DNA of 64,000 bases from Turritopsis dohrnii (taxonomy: Eukaryota; Cnidaria; Hydrozoa; Anthoathecata; Oceaniidae): the NCBI GenBank assembly GCA_027922465.2, contig BQMF02000260.1, positions 1-64,000 on the forward strand. Reading direction: 5' to 3'. Within the stretch, counting starts at the first letter, position 1; each line of letters opens with the position of its first letter. The notes under the pieces are model-generated. The model was not told the DNA's origin. It made no database searches and saw nothing but the letters and a program-made list of their open reading frames with translations. Of the stretch, positions 42,173 to 51,100 are shown in pieces. Position numbers and translations under genes: made by a program.

Positions 42173-42421
42173 CTACTGTAAGTCTCCTATAAGACTACTG
42201 TAAGAGAATAATTTACGTCTCAATACAGGATCTAGAATTTTACCAATATGTTTAATCCTCGATTCAAAGCGTACTCTGTCAACAGCAGCCTCTATCCAGT
42301 TACTTCTACGAGATTCACAAGCAGAGATATAATGGACCATTACTATATCATTAAAAGTAACCCTTTTTGTATCTTGATGGGAAAATATAATATCATCATC
42401 TGAGGATTCATCATCGAACAT
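42173..42421 (-). CDS. PPP1R15/GADD34-like eIF2alpha-phosphatase adaptor (82 aa)
   Basis: ATG at 42421, stop at 42173. An acidic N-terminus (DDESSDDD) is followed by KRVTF at residues 19-23, an RVxF protein-phosphatase-1 docking motif. Then come VMVHY (27-31), W42, DRVRFESRI (48-56) and LDPVLRR (63-69). That order and spacing is the conserved core of PPP1R15 proteins (GADD34/CReP; Pfam PP1c_bdg): PP1 docking, then the helix that recruits eIF2alpha. Viral proteins of this type (herpesvirus ICP34.5, African swine fever virus DP71L) reverse PKR-driven translation arrest. Here it would do so for a virus-like transposon (inference). It is divergent from the 214-aa gene across the 44-bp repeats and convergent with the ATPase. 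Cellular capture or chance similarity are alternatives; the match is motif-based, not computed. Confidence 0.72.
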   Translation of the reverse strand: MFDDESSDDDIIFSHQDTKRVTFNDIVMVHYISACESRRSNWIEAAVDRVRFESRIKHIGKILDPVLRRKLFSYSSLIGDLQ

Positions 42422-42499
42422 AATTGTTTAAGTAAACAATGTGTATTTATTTAACAATGTTAGAATATATCAACTTTATATTATTAAACATCATCATCC

Positions 42500-42680
42500 T
42501 CTTATAATTATTTAAGACAAAATAATTATAAGAGGATAGCAAACTCTTATACAGCAAATTTCAACAAAATTATAAGAAGATAGCAAACTCTTATACAGCA
42601 AATTTCAACAAAATTATAAGAGGATAGCAAACTCTTATACAGCAAATTTCAACAAAATTATAAGAGAGTATAAGAAAATT
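42500..42680. promoter_or_regulatory. 44-bp tandem repeats and palindrome in a divergent promoter
   Basis: Three tandem 44-bp units start at 42526, 42570 and 42614, with a partial fourth at 42658. Each contains TATAAGA...TCTTATA, able to form a hairpin. The first is also half of a longer inverted repeat ATCCTCTTATAATTAT / ATAATTATAAGAGGAT at 42506-42537. Located between the divergent PPP1R15-like and 214-aa genes. Confidence 0.7.
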
Positions 42681-42697
42681 ATAACAAACACAACAAA

Positions 42698-43342
42698 ATG
42701 ATAGAATATGTCAACTTTATATTATTAAGCATACTGCTGATCTCGCTATTTTACTTTTATTTTGTGTTAAAAAAATACCTCTCTCTAATAAAAATGGCGG
42801 AAACAGCGATCGATAATTTAATCAACCAGAGTTATGATGTTCCGGGTGAATTTCCACCTTCAGATGGTAAAAGACAAAAACTGCTAGAGTGTGTCTTAAC
42901 TGGAAATAGCAAGCTATACTTAGGGAAAATGTACACGGAAGAGCAAATTAACAAACTCAAAGATGGAGATGTAGAAAAACTTTTTAGTATCTATGAAGCT
43001 AAACTATCAGGTCAAATGGTAAAATCCTTGGGGAAATCACTGATACATATTTATTCCATGGGGGCTTGTACAACATTAGGAATAAACAATCAAGATGCGT
43101 TGAGCAATGACCTGGAAACTGACCCCTTCTTAAACTCTGCTCTTCAAAGATTTACATGTGACTTATATTACAAGTTCGGCTCATTATTAGCACCACTCAG
43201 TGTTGGACTTATTACCGGGAGGCATTATATCAATGAAAGGAATTTAAATAAATCCGATGATAATATAAATACAGTAGATAATAAAAATGTCAGAAGAACA
43301 GACTCCCATTCAAGTGACAACGAAGAACCCAAAAAAGGTTGA
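42698..43342 (+). CDS. Conserved Polinton protein, 214 aa, with N-terminal membrane segment
   Basis: ATG at 42698 gives an N-terminal hydrophobic helix (FILLSILLISLFYFYFVL); an internal ATG at 42794 would start the soluble part. The core KLFSIYEAKLSGQMVKSLG ... ADxEADPF-like LSNDLETDPFLNSALQRFT ... FGSLLAPLSVGLITGRHY resembles a protein present in many animal Polintons. It could be a virion component. Its 3' end overlaps the start of the 55-aa ORF (43287) in another frame. Function unknown. Confidence 0.7.
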   Translation: MIEYVNFILLSILLISLFYFYFVLKKYLSLIKMAETAIDNLINQSYDVPGEFPPSDGKRQKLLECVLTGNSKLYLGKMYTEEQINKLKDGDVEKLFSIYEAKLSGQMVKSLGKSLIHIYSMGACTTLGINNQDALSNDLETDPFLNSALQRFTCDLYYKFGSLLAPLSVGLITGRHYINERNLNKSDDNINTVDNKNVRRTDSHSSDNEEPKKG

Positions 43343-43454
43343 AGCGGGTAAGAAGTTGGCGGAATACAACCGTAAAAAACGAGAACAATTAAAACAAGTG
43401 TCACCTCAAAAAGAAATGGAGACTCTCTCACCAAACCAAATGAACAACCCATGA
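43287..43454 (+). CDS. Small basic Polinton protein (55 aa)
   Basis: ATG at 43287, TGA at 43452-43454. The core KNPKKVEAGKKLAEYNRKKR is very basic, and I recall similar small proteins at this place in other Polintons. It overlaps the end of the 214-aa gene and the start of the next by 4 nt (ATGA), an operon-like packing that suggests a shared transcript. Confidence 0.6.
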   Translation: MSEEQTPIQVTTKNPKKVEAGKKLAEYNRKKREQLKQVSPQKEMETLSPNQMNNP

Positions 43455-43621
43455 ACTACATCTATAGTGTAGGTGGAATAATAGCTCTCGGTTTAGTTGG
43501 TGGATTTGCTTATTTTGTGTATAAAAAGAAAGAGCAAATATTACCCCATGGGTCACCATCCACCCCCATTCCACAAAAATCTAAAATACCAGTGAAAATC
43601 AATAAACATGAAATGGAATAA
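43451..43621 (+). CDS. Small single-pass membrane protein (56 aa)
   Basis: ATG at 43451 overlaps the previous stop (ATGA). An N-terminal transmembrane helix (VGGIIALGLVGGFAYFVY) is followed by lysines and a Pro/Lys/Ser-rich tail. Likely a virion membrane-active or scaffold peptide by position; no firm homologue recognised. Confidence 0.5.
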   Translation: MNYIYSVGGIIALGLVGGFAYFVYKKKEQILPHGSPSTPIPQKSKIPVKINKHEME

Positions 43622-43648
43622 AAAGAAAAAAATGTATATATAACAAAC

Positions 43649-43871
43649 ATGGACAAGAAAAGTATCATCAACGATTTATATCACGCATCAGTCATATCTC
43701 GCTACCGGCTACTCTATGCTTGTAAAAAAGGTGTTAAAAATGACACCTCCCTCTATTCAAAAGTTCGACTTGGAAGATACGGTAAAACTAGTTGTCATTA
43801 TCGCCATTAGTGAAGTGACAAAGGACTACTTAATCAAACAAAAGATTTTGCCTGAAAATATCAATATCTAA
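43649..43871 (+). CDS. Two overlapping small ORFs, possibly one frameshifted gene
   Basis: ORF a (43649-43810, 53 aa) starts MDKKSIINDLYHASVIS. ORF b (43716-43871, 51 aa) starts at an internal ATG and carries a hydrophobic, conserved-looking block KFDLEDTVKLVVIIAISEV ... QKILP. ORF a reads sensibly up to about 43720 and ORF b after it. The switch lies near an A6 run (43723-43728), so a one-base indel or a programmed shift could join them. I cannot tell which product is real. Confidence 0.5.
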
Positions 43872-43873
43872 AT

Positions 43874-44296
43874 ATGGCTTCTATCGCAATGATGTTGGGT
43901 GGAGCTTTGGCTAACGCTTTGGCTTTCACAGGATCAAGCTATCTGTTTTCAAGTTTATCTAAAGACAGAATCGATAGGGAAAGAAAACGTCATGATTTGG
44001 CCATAGAAAAATTACAAAAAGCACAAATAGAATGGCAGCAAAAACGACAGGAAAGGATTGATTTTATCAATAAACAACTATTGCTCGAAAAGAAGGCTGA
44101 TTCAAAATTCGTAGAGCTAAATGATGCAATGAGAGAGTACAATAGGGTGTTTAGTAATCATCTTGAACCGCTACCACGAGAGCCTGTATTGAGCGACTTT
44201 TATACACCGAGTCATGATCAACATGAAAGAGAATTGGCTTTTATAGCTCTAAGTATGCTCGGAATTGGTGGAATTGTGTGGTATTTTGAAAGATGA
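43874..44296 (+). CDS. Conserved Polinton coiled-coil protein (140 aa)
   Basis: ATG at 43874, two bases after the previous stop. A Gly/Ala-rich hydrophobic start (MLGGALANALAFTGSSYLFS) is followed by a coiled coil (RKRHDLAIEKLQKAQIEWQQ ... ERIDFINKQLL), a Pro-rich turn and a C-terminal hydrophobic segment (LSMLGIGGIVWYF). The pattern recurs in animal Polintons beside the capsid block. Probably a minor virion protein; function unknown. Confidence 0.65.
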   Translation: MASIAMMLGGALANALAFTGSSYLFSSLSKDRIDRERKRHDLAIEKLQKAQIEWQQKRQERIDFINKQLLLEKKADSKFVELNDAMREYNRVFSNHLEPLPREPVLSDFYTPSHDQHERELAFIALSMLGIGGIVWYFER

Positions 44297-44313
44297 AGAC
44301 CATCAACAAAAAT

Positions 44314-44338
44314 TATGTTACACGATACATGTAACATA
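44314..44338. terminator. Hairpin between convergent 140-aa and 428-aa genes
   Basis: TATGTTAC (44314-44321) pairs with GTAACATA (44331-44338), loop 9 nt, between stops at 44296 (+) and 44354 (-). Third instance of the GTTAC-N9-GTAAC design. Confidence 0.6.
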
Positions 44339-44353
44339 TACACTTTCAGATGG

Positions 44354-45640
44354 TTACCGTCTAGTGACAAGGTACGTATAGATCAACCCCCCAACCCCTA
44401 CAATCAGAGCCCATAAATTTTGACTTAACCAACCTACAACTTCTTTTGCTCTAGTGAGTATCCATGATACGATAGACCCAATTATTCCTGGTAAAGCCTC
44501 TGCCGCTCTAGATGCTAATCTACCTAGAAGTGATGCTAACGCTTTGAGTTTATTTTTTATCCATTCCTTTGCATCGTCCTTTTTATCACCACCTTTGTCA
44601 GGATTTTGTGAAGAGTTTCCAGCTGCTGATGGTAACAAAGCTTCCACAATAACACCGATAGCCATACCAAACGCTGTCAGAATGCTAACGATTGTTATAC
44701 CTTGTTCACGGAATAGTGTTCGTATCCTTTCACCCAATGTGGTATCTTTGTCGAGGACTTTAGCAATGGTTTCTTTGATGCTCGTAACTTGACTGTTTAA
44801 TTTACCTTTGAGAACATTAATATTCTCTTTCCTAGCTTTCAACTCTTCACGTAATCCCTCCATTCTCTCTTCAACCTCTTTTCGTTGTTCATCTGTGTAT
44901 GTTGCATCATTTTCCATTTCTTCCAACTTGTTTTTCTCCTTATCGATATGCTGTTCTATTCGAACCTTTTTTGCAACCTCTTCCTGAAGACCTCCTCTTA
45001 TGTTTCTCAGCGCCTTATCCAATCCTAACAGCTCGCGCACAGGATATTCAAATAGATCACCGGTCTGAGTTGTTTCATGATCGACAGATTGTTGTCTTAT
45101 TAATGAAATTAAATCTTCCGTACTATTTGCAATGTTCCCCGTAATTTCCTCAAGCTCTACATCACTCGATTTTGTGATTTTAGATGATGAAGGGAGTTCT
45201 TCTTGTATTTTATTTAACATAACTGCTTGTCGTGCTGTTATTTTGCCAATAGGTATATCAAACCCTAATTTACGTAACCCCTCCTTACCCAATATATCAG
45301 CTATAGTACCGGTAGCCCTTAGTCTTCCATTGTTTGTCAATGGTTTGCTACTGTCTTTGTAGTATAATTTACCTTCTCTGATTTCAAATAGATCGGTATG
45401 TTTGGAATTAGGTTTTTCCTGATTGAGACTTTCAGATAATCTATCATACAGCCCTTCAACTAGTTCTTTCAAAACTCTAGTATTCAGACTGTGACCTCCA
45501 AATGATGTTTCTCGGTCACCTGATGTATGTATCTGTACATGAGTTCGGTCACCGGTTTGTATGAGAGGAAACGTTTCATCGGTTGTTTCATCTGTCGTCA
45601 TCCCATGTTCTCCAAAGGGGTCAATGTCAATGTCTGCCAT
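44354..45640 (-). CDS. Large membrane-associated Polinton protein (428 aa)
   Basis: ATG at 45640. An acidic Thr-rich start is followed by a region with RLRATGTIADILGKEGLRKL, then a long coiled coil (about 215-290: EEVAKKVRIEQHIDKEKNKL ...), then LGERIRTLFREQGITIVSIL and a hydrophobic helix (TAFGMAIGVIVEALL), a Lys/Asp linker, and amphipathic plus transmembrane helices at the C-terminus (LWALIVGVGGLIYTYLVTRR). I recognise the C-terminal half from many cnidarian Polinton predictions. Possibly membrane-lytic during entry or assembly (inference). Confidence 0.75.
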   Translation of the reverse strand: MADIDIDPFGEHGMTTDETTDETFPLIQTGDRTHVQIHTSGDRETSFGGHSLNTRVLKELVEGLYDRLSESLNQEKPNSKHTDLFEIREGKLYYKDSSKPLTNNGRLRATGTIADILGKEGLRKLGFDIPIGKITARQAVMLNKIQEELPSSSKITKSSDVELEEITGNIANSTEDLISLIRQQSVDHETTQTGDLFEYPVRELLGLDKALRNIRGGLQEEVAKKVRIEQHIDKEKNKLEEMENDATYTDEQRKEVEERMEGLREELKARKENINVLKGKLNSQVTSIKETIAKVLDKDTTLGERIRTLFREQGITIVSILTAFGMAIGVIVEALLPSAAGNSSQNPDKGGDKKDDAKEWIKNKLKALASLLGRLASRAAEALPGIIGSIVSWILTRAKEVVGWLSQNLWALIVGVGGLIYTYLVTRR

Positions 45641-45647
45641 TTTATTT

Positions 45648-45695
45648 ATTTAGAGGATAATTTATTATTAATTATGTTATAACAACCCTCTAAAT
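45648..45695. promoter_or_regulatory. Inverted repeat in the divergent 428-aa/197-aa promoter
   Basis: ATTTAGAGG (45648-45656) and CCTCTAAAT (45687-45695) bracket an AT-rich spacer between two divergent starts (45640 and 45696). Symmetric layout as at 35743-35836. Confidence 0.5.
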
Positions 45696-46289
45696 ATGAA
45701 TGTTAAAATTTATCCAAAACTACCAACTGCTCCTGAGGATTTGAATGAGCAGGAAAAGTTTAACGCAAGCGTAATAAATTCAGAATTTGAAGAGTTGATA
45801 AAACTGAAGAACAAGTTTAGCATCAAGCTCAAGAGATACAACAAGGCGATAGAACGATCGATGCTACTAAATGCTAGCTCAAGCGCTATAGCCATTGGCT
45901 CTAGCATCGGTTCAATTGCAACAGGGGCTACTATTATTGGAATGCCTATTTCTGCAGGATTAGGTGGTGTAGCCCTAGCCGGCACTATCTGTACCGGACT
46001 TACCACAGTTGTCATCAAAAGATATCAAAAGAAAGTAGAAAAAGTGATAAAATTATATGATATTGTTACATCCTCAATCGCTGTGTTCGAAACTAACATA
46101 AGTCAGGCGCTGACTGATGGAAGGATCAATTACAAAGAATTCCAGGTTTTGCAGGGAACATATTACAAAGCTTTAGAAGGACTCAGTTCTACAGATAGAA
46201 AGATGGAGACTGAAACCCAAAATCAATTTCAAAAAAGTTTGATGGTAGAACTTCAAAACCTGAAAAAATCCATAAACGAAAATGGTTAG
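45696..46289 (+). CDS. Polinton membrane protein with Gly/Ala-rich hydrophobic core (197 aa)
   Basis: ATG at 45696. A helical N-terminal region, then a hydrophobic Gly/Ala/Ile core (about 62-108: SAIAIGSSIGSIATGATIIG ... GGVALAGTICTGLTTVVI), then two helical segments. It resembles pore-forming or membrane-active small proteins in composition, but no specific family was recognised. Last gene before the right TIR, whose edge is 20 nt beyond the stop. Confidence 0.6.
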   Translation: MNVKIYPKLPTAPEDLNEQEKFNASVINSEFEELIKLKNKFSIKLKRYNKAIERSMLLNASSSAIAIGSSIGSIATGATIIGMPISAGLGGVALAGTICTGLTTVVIKRYQKKVEKVIKLYDIVTSSIAVFETNISQALTDGRINYKEFQVLQGTYYKALEGLSSTDRKMETETQNQFQKSLMVELQNLKKSINENG

Positions 46290-46308
46290 TAGGATGTGCT
46301 TGTGTGTG

Positions 46309-46524
46309 CTCAGCGCTTATTATGACAAACGAATCGTAGCCGATGATGGGATACACACCAAACCTCTATACTAATCGAAATTTCATGATAACACTTATTA
46401 ACGTGAAACGCGTTAATAATGTCATGGGGAAATCCCCCCTTATTTTCACCGTTAAAAATATAGTAAATTCTCGATAAAATTATGAACATCGAGGGTGTGG
46501 GTGAAATTACTCTCGCCTACTACT
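46309..46524 (-). repeat. Polinton right TIR, carrying a copy of the polB 3' end
   Basis: 216 bp, inverted relative to 31072-31278. On the plus strand 46312-46373 encodes SAYYDKRIVADDGIHTKPLY and a stop, the same as the PolB C-terminus, because the TIR extends into the gene. The arms differ by scattered substitutions and a few indels (for example GTGGAAATAAGGGGG against GTGAAAATAAGGGGG). Confidence 0.9.
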
Positions 46525-46738
46525 TAAATCAGTTCATAAATTAGTTCACCTTACTAAAACAAGTGCAGCAGGTTCGACTCCTGTGCCAGACTTTATTTTG
46601 AGGTAAGTATATTACCGGTGATAAAGTGACAGATTGTCTGGAAGTCACACACTTGTTTTACTGAAGTGATTGAAAACTTTTCATATCATATTTATAACTG
46701 ATTTTGAATCAATCATATAAAAACAAAGAAAAAAACAG

Positions 46739-48122
46739 CTTTATTTAAAAGAAAAATTAAATATCTCCCTGATTTGAAGGTAGCAATCAATTTGTCATTA
46801 TACGATATTTCTGGAGTTGAAGTTGATGATGAAGAAGAAAGAGAAGACGAGGATAACAACGGGGATAACATTTTCCAAGTATATCAATTAATTATATTTC
46901 TTTATTCACTTGAAATATAGGACATTAGTTAGATAGTAAAAAATAGCAAAAATAAATTTCTACATAGCTAACTGATGATCTTGAAGATGGCAATGAAGAT
47001 AGTCTGAAAAGTAACATTGCAGTGAGAAGCACATGTAAATGCAAAGGCAAATGTCTGAAGCAATGTCCTTGTCGGGGTAATGGTATTCCTTGCCTTCACA
47101 AACAATGTTATTGCTCCAGAGCAAAATGTGAAAACAAAACCAATGTTCAATTGAACAAGGTAAACTTGAATAAATGATTTTGGTCAAGACTAGGGGAAAA
47201 ATTTATCCTATGAATGAACTGTTTATAATTTATGCTTTAGTTTACCAAACCCACAAAGAAACGTATTCAACCTTCCGATCTTTGTGAATTACAAAAAGAG
47301 CGCATAAATAATGCTAAAGCTGAGTGTGAGGTATCAAATTCTATGTACATGAAAAAATTTGAAACAAAATTATCTTGTAAAGAAACTATATACACATCTT
47401 TTTTTACAACAAACATGCATATGAGAGGCTCAAATTCTTAAAAACTTTTAAGAACCTTTTAAGAACCTTGTAACAAGACATGATTTGACATCCTGTAAAG
47501 CCCTATATGAGATAAAAAGGCAAAATCTGCTTGTGCTGAACTTCGCTAATTATGTCAAACTATTATATTTAACCTGGCAAAACATGTTTCTTACAAAGAA
47601 AGATGTATATATATACACAATATCAATTCCACATTAGGAACATTGCAAGGATATGGGTCATCAAGACCTTATCAACCTGATATCACGCATGACCGTTCTG
47701 TCACCTAGTACTTGGGAACAAGCTAAAAGACCACCACCAGATGTTACCAATGTCCCAAGTAATTTACCATGGTGTCAGTGTGGAAAGTGCAAACTCATGC
47801 CTACGGAAAATGAAAACATTTGCTGTAAGAATGCAGAAAGGAATCATGAGCACAGAGACTTCGAACACATCATATTGAATGATAGGACATTGGAAGTGGC
47901 CATGAGAGCCAATTCTGATTGGTCGCATTATCCCTTTGACGCAACAAAAAATGAATGTTGGAGATACACAGCATATCGACAATACATAATGTGGGTGTGG
48001 GGTCATCTTGGGAAAGCAACAGGAAGATAATACCCTCTTGCATTGTTAATATAATTAGGGATAGATACCCAGATCTGGTTAGTAATTACACAGGCTTTTT
48101 AGATACTGGATACAATTATTAA
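46739..48122 (+). pseudogene. CXC-domain / P2X7-ballast-like gene, 5'-truncated and frameshifted
   Basis: Exons by splice site and phase: 46739-46878 (...SLYDISGVEVDDEEERED), 46968-47159 (Cys-rich CXC-like domain CKCKGKCLKQCPCRGNG ... CLHKQCYC), 47241-47330, and 47638-48122. The last has WCQCGKCKLMPTENENICC and ECWRYTAYRQYIMWVWGHLG, the zinc-binding ballast-like domain known from the P2X7 C-terminus and from many invertebrate stand-alone proteins. After HLGK the frame runs into a stop at 48028, but the expected tail (IPSCIVNIIRDRYPDL ... NYTGF) continues in another frame to 48122, so one indel lies near 48015. No start codon or upstream exon is visible before the Polinton end at 46524. Confidence 0.7.
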
Positions 48123-48168
48123 GTACTTATATTTGATTTTGAAGCATCTGTGTTCGTTTAACATGGGT

Positions 48169-51100
48169 TTAAATCAAATCATCCATTGTTGGCCTAGGTA
48201 TGTGAGCAATATTTGTAGCTAACATCTTTGTCTGAATTCGTGCATTTGATCTTCCACTTAAGCCTTTATCCCTATGGCGTCTCCTCATAATTTTTGCTAT
48301 CAACTCTAGTGTAAAATATAGCTCATTACTACTGCCAACATCATATTATATTTTTGTGTTATCAAGTCATAGTACTAACCAGGAATGTACTTGTACTCCT
48401 TTTTCTCGGGTACTGGAGATAAAAACCAACTCTTTGTTCTTTTCCCATATCTTCCAACAAAAACTGGGGTTCCATCTTTTTTTGTCAATTGCTTTCTATT
48501 CAAATGACGGTTGAAGTCAAGAAATGCTAACTGACCTCTGGTGATGTACGCATCATTTTTATATCCAATCCTTTTTGGAGTATGTGTTAGCCTCAGGTTA
48601 TGGAATGACTATAATAGTGTAATGAAAAACAAATAATTTATTGTCACACATTTTATTATATTATACTTCAGTTGATACAAAAAGCGAAATGACACATTCA
48701 AGTCAATCACAAGTAGGAAAAAATAAAGATGAATTCAAACCTCAAGCATTCCAGTATGCCTGTTCCGAACGTAGTATTTCAGGCTTTTCATCCAAGTAGC
48801 ATTCAAAAAGGCTGCTCTGAATGCATTGGATGCTGCACTACCGGCATCTAACCATTCCTTTTCCTCAAGTTTGATATCTCCATGTGCACAGTAACTATGA
48901 TCATTGCATATATGATGGATAATGCGAATCCAGAGCATGACTAATTTGAATTCATCTTGGCCGCAATTAGAACAACAGTACCAAAAATGATTTGCCACAC
49001 TTGATGCCCAGGGCAGTAAAGCTTGTGTTGCTTTTTTCTTACCAATCTAATGGAAATGAACGTGTTATTTTATTTATGTGCTATTTGGTATTATTTATTA
49101 TGTATATATCTATCCAGTTTTTAACATCTTTGTAAATATAGTGCGTGGCTACCAGGTAAACTGCCACTTTATCACCGGTTATATACCTACCTGTTGTAAG
49201 ACACTTGGCACAGGAGTTGAACCTGCTACACTATTATTACAGAAAAACAGAAATAATAGAAAAATGATTATACCTCAGCTATTTTTTTCGGAATCTTTGT
49301 TGCTTTATGCCAAACATCAAGACTGTGAAAGATGTTTTGATACTTTGGATTTTTAGCTAAAGTTTTGCACATAATTTATAGGCCTTATTTCACACACTGT
49401 TTACTTTGTATAAATATGAGGAACAAATAATCAACAATATTGAACATCAAATATCACACAGTTACCCATTATGGATTTGATGGTCATATGAGAGTCTGTC
49501 CACACTTCAGCCAACTGTTCTCCCACTTCTTCAATCATCCAATTTAATGCTTTGACAAAGAGATGAACCTCTAATTTCGTTGATTGTAAATTAAACTAAA
49601 CAAACCATTATCACTATGATTAAATGATTAATAGACTTCATGCCGGGAGACAAAAAATCTGTTATTCGACTCTCAACAAATGAAGAAGTTATCCTTAGTT
49701 AAGTTAATGAAACAAACCTCTCTTTTGTCACCATGAAAAGATACAAGCAATTTCCCACTTTCATAATCACTGAAGGTGTATGCACCTTTTGTAGCAGAAT
49801 AACCTGTTTACAAAATGATGCCAATTCTAGCTCCAGTACAACTTAAGTATATATATATAACAAATAAAGTTGAAACCACTCTCTACCTGGTGAGTCCATT
49901 TGACAATCACCACAAATTATTAAGTCTGTTCCTCTATCTTTGATATCTGCAAGATTTTGTGCCACCTCCTCATCATATTCTTGTTGTACAGCTGGCGAGA
50001 CATACAATCTTTGATTGGCATAGAACGTTGATACACTTGTAGAACTGAGATTTAAAAATTTGCATAAACGATGGAATTAATGAAGTTGACCACCAGAGAG
50101 AACTACAGCAGAATCAACTTCATAATTGATACTGAGTCCAGCAGCATAAAACCTGCTGGAGTACCAAATTTGTTTGTGACCATCTCCACAAACCCATTCC
50201 AATTTCATGCAATAGCCAACATGTGTATCCTTAATCTCTATAATTGGCTGATTACACCTTTCAACACGACAATGTACACCTGGGTGATTTAAAGAACGAA
50301 ACAATTACAAATTAAATTTTACAGATTTTTGTGATTTAGAAAATTATATGAACCTAATAAGGATTTTAGCTGTCGAAGAGAAGCCAAGCACTTAGGCTCT
50401 TGAATGTTACTGAGTTCTTCTTCCAGAGGACCGTATTTCACCGAATTGAACCCAATCTCATCAGGAATTTGAAGGGCTTCTTCTTCATTCCCTTGGCACA
50501 CATCATTTTGAATAACATGTTCCTCTTCATCATTAAGGGTCATGTCTATACAAACTACATCTTCACCAAAGCTAAATTTAAGATAAGGAATTACAATAAG
50601 TGAAAAAAACTAAATAATTATAGGACTATATTCAAAATCTATATGAGAAAATGCTAAACTATTTTGTCCACTTTAAAGTATATATATATTATAATATACT
50701 TATCATTCAATTGCTGAGTATTCAATTTACTAATTTTACCACATCGAATATCATCAGTTTTTCTGAAATATGATAAAAAGAAAGTGAAAGTGGTAAGCTG
50801 TTTTTCCTTTAGACAAGTGAATTATTTCCAGAAATTCCGGGAAAAATACCTTCTGTCAATTTTGGATGGAGTTGAATGAAAGTCATGATTTAAAGAGGTA
50901 AGCTCCGACAATTCACTAAAAATTTCAAAATGGTTACAGGAACATTTGTAAACAACGAACCTATCAAATCTGAAATCTTCAAAAAGAGTCATGGGAGGGA
51001 ACTACAATAATAAAGCCTAAATAATTCTATGTTCGTTAAACTATCTACAAAATACGTAATAATACATCATTTCTACACTGACCTATCACCATTACAATCT

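Larger units (their letters stand above)
31072..46524. mobile_element. Polinton/Maverick virus-like DNA transposon, 15.5 kb
   Basis: Bounded by inverted repeats 31072-31278 and 46309-46524, both ends starting AGTAGTAGG. Gene order and strand: PolB (-), SAP protein (-), integrase (+), 72-aa (-), non-coding insert, 385-aa (-), minor capsid (+), major capsid (+), ATPase (+, stop), PPP1R15-like (-), 214-aa (+), 55-aa (+), 56-aa (+), 51-aa (+), 140-aa (+), 428-aa (-), 197-aa (+). PolB, retroviral-type integrase, capsid proteins and ATPase are the defining Polinton set. I found no adenain-like protease. The 6-bp flanks (TGCTCT left, TAAATC right) do not match. Confidence 0.95.

Noticed and set aside
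44454..45362. Plus-strand ORFs opposite the 428-aa gene
   Set aside because: Antisense shadows of the coiled-coil gene.
46561..46592. T-arm-like sequence GCAGGTTCGACTCCTGT next to the Polinton right end
   Set aside because: The T-arm folds well, but no matching acceptor 5' strand, D-arm or anticodon arm is found on either side of the element, so no tRNA is called.
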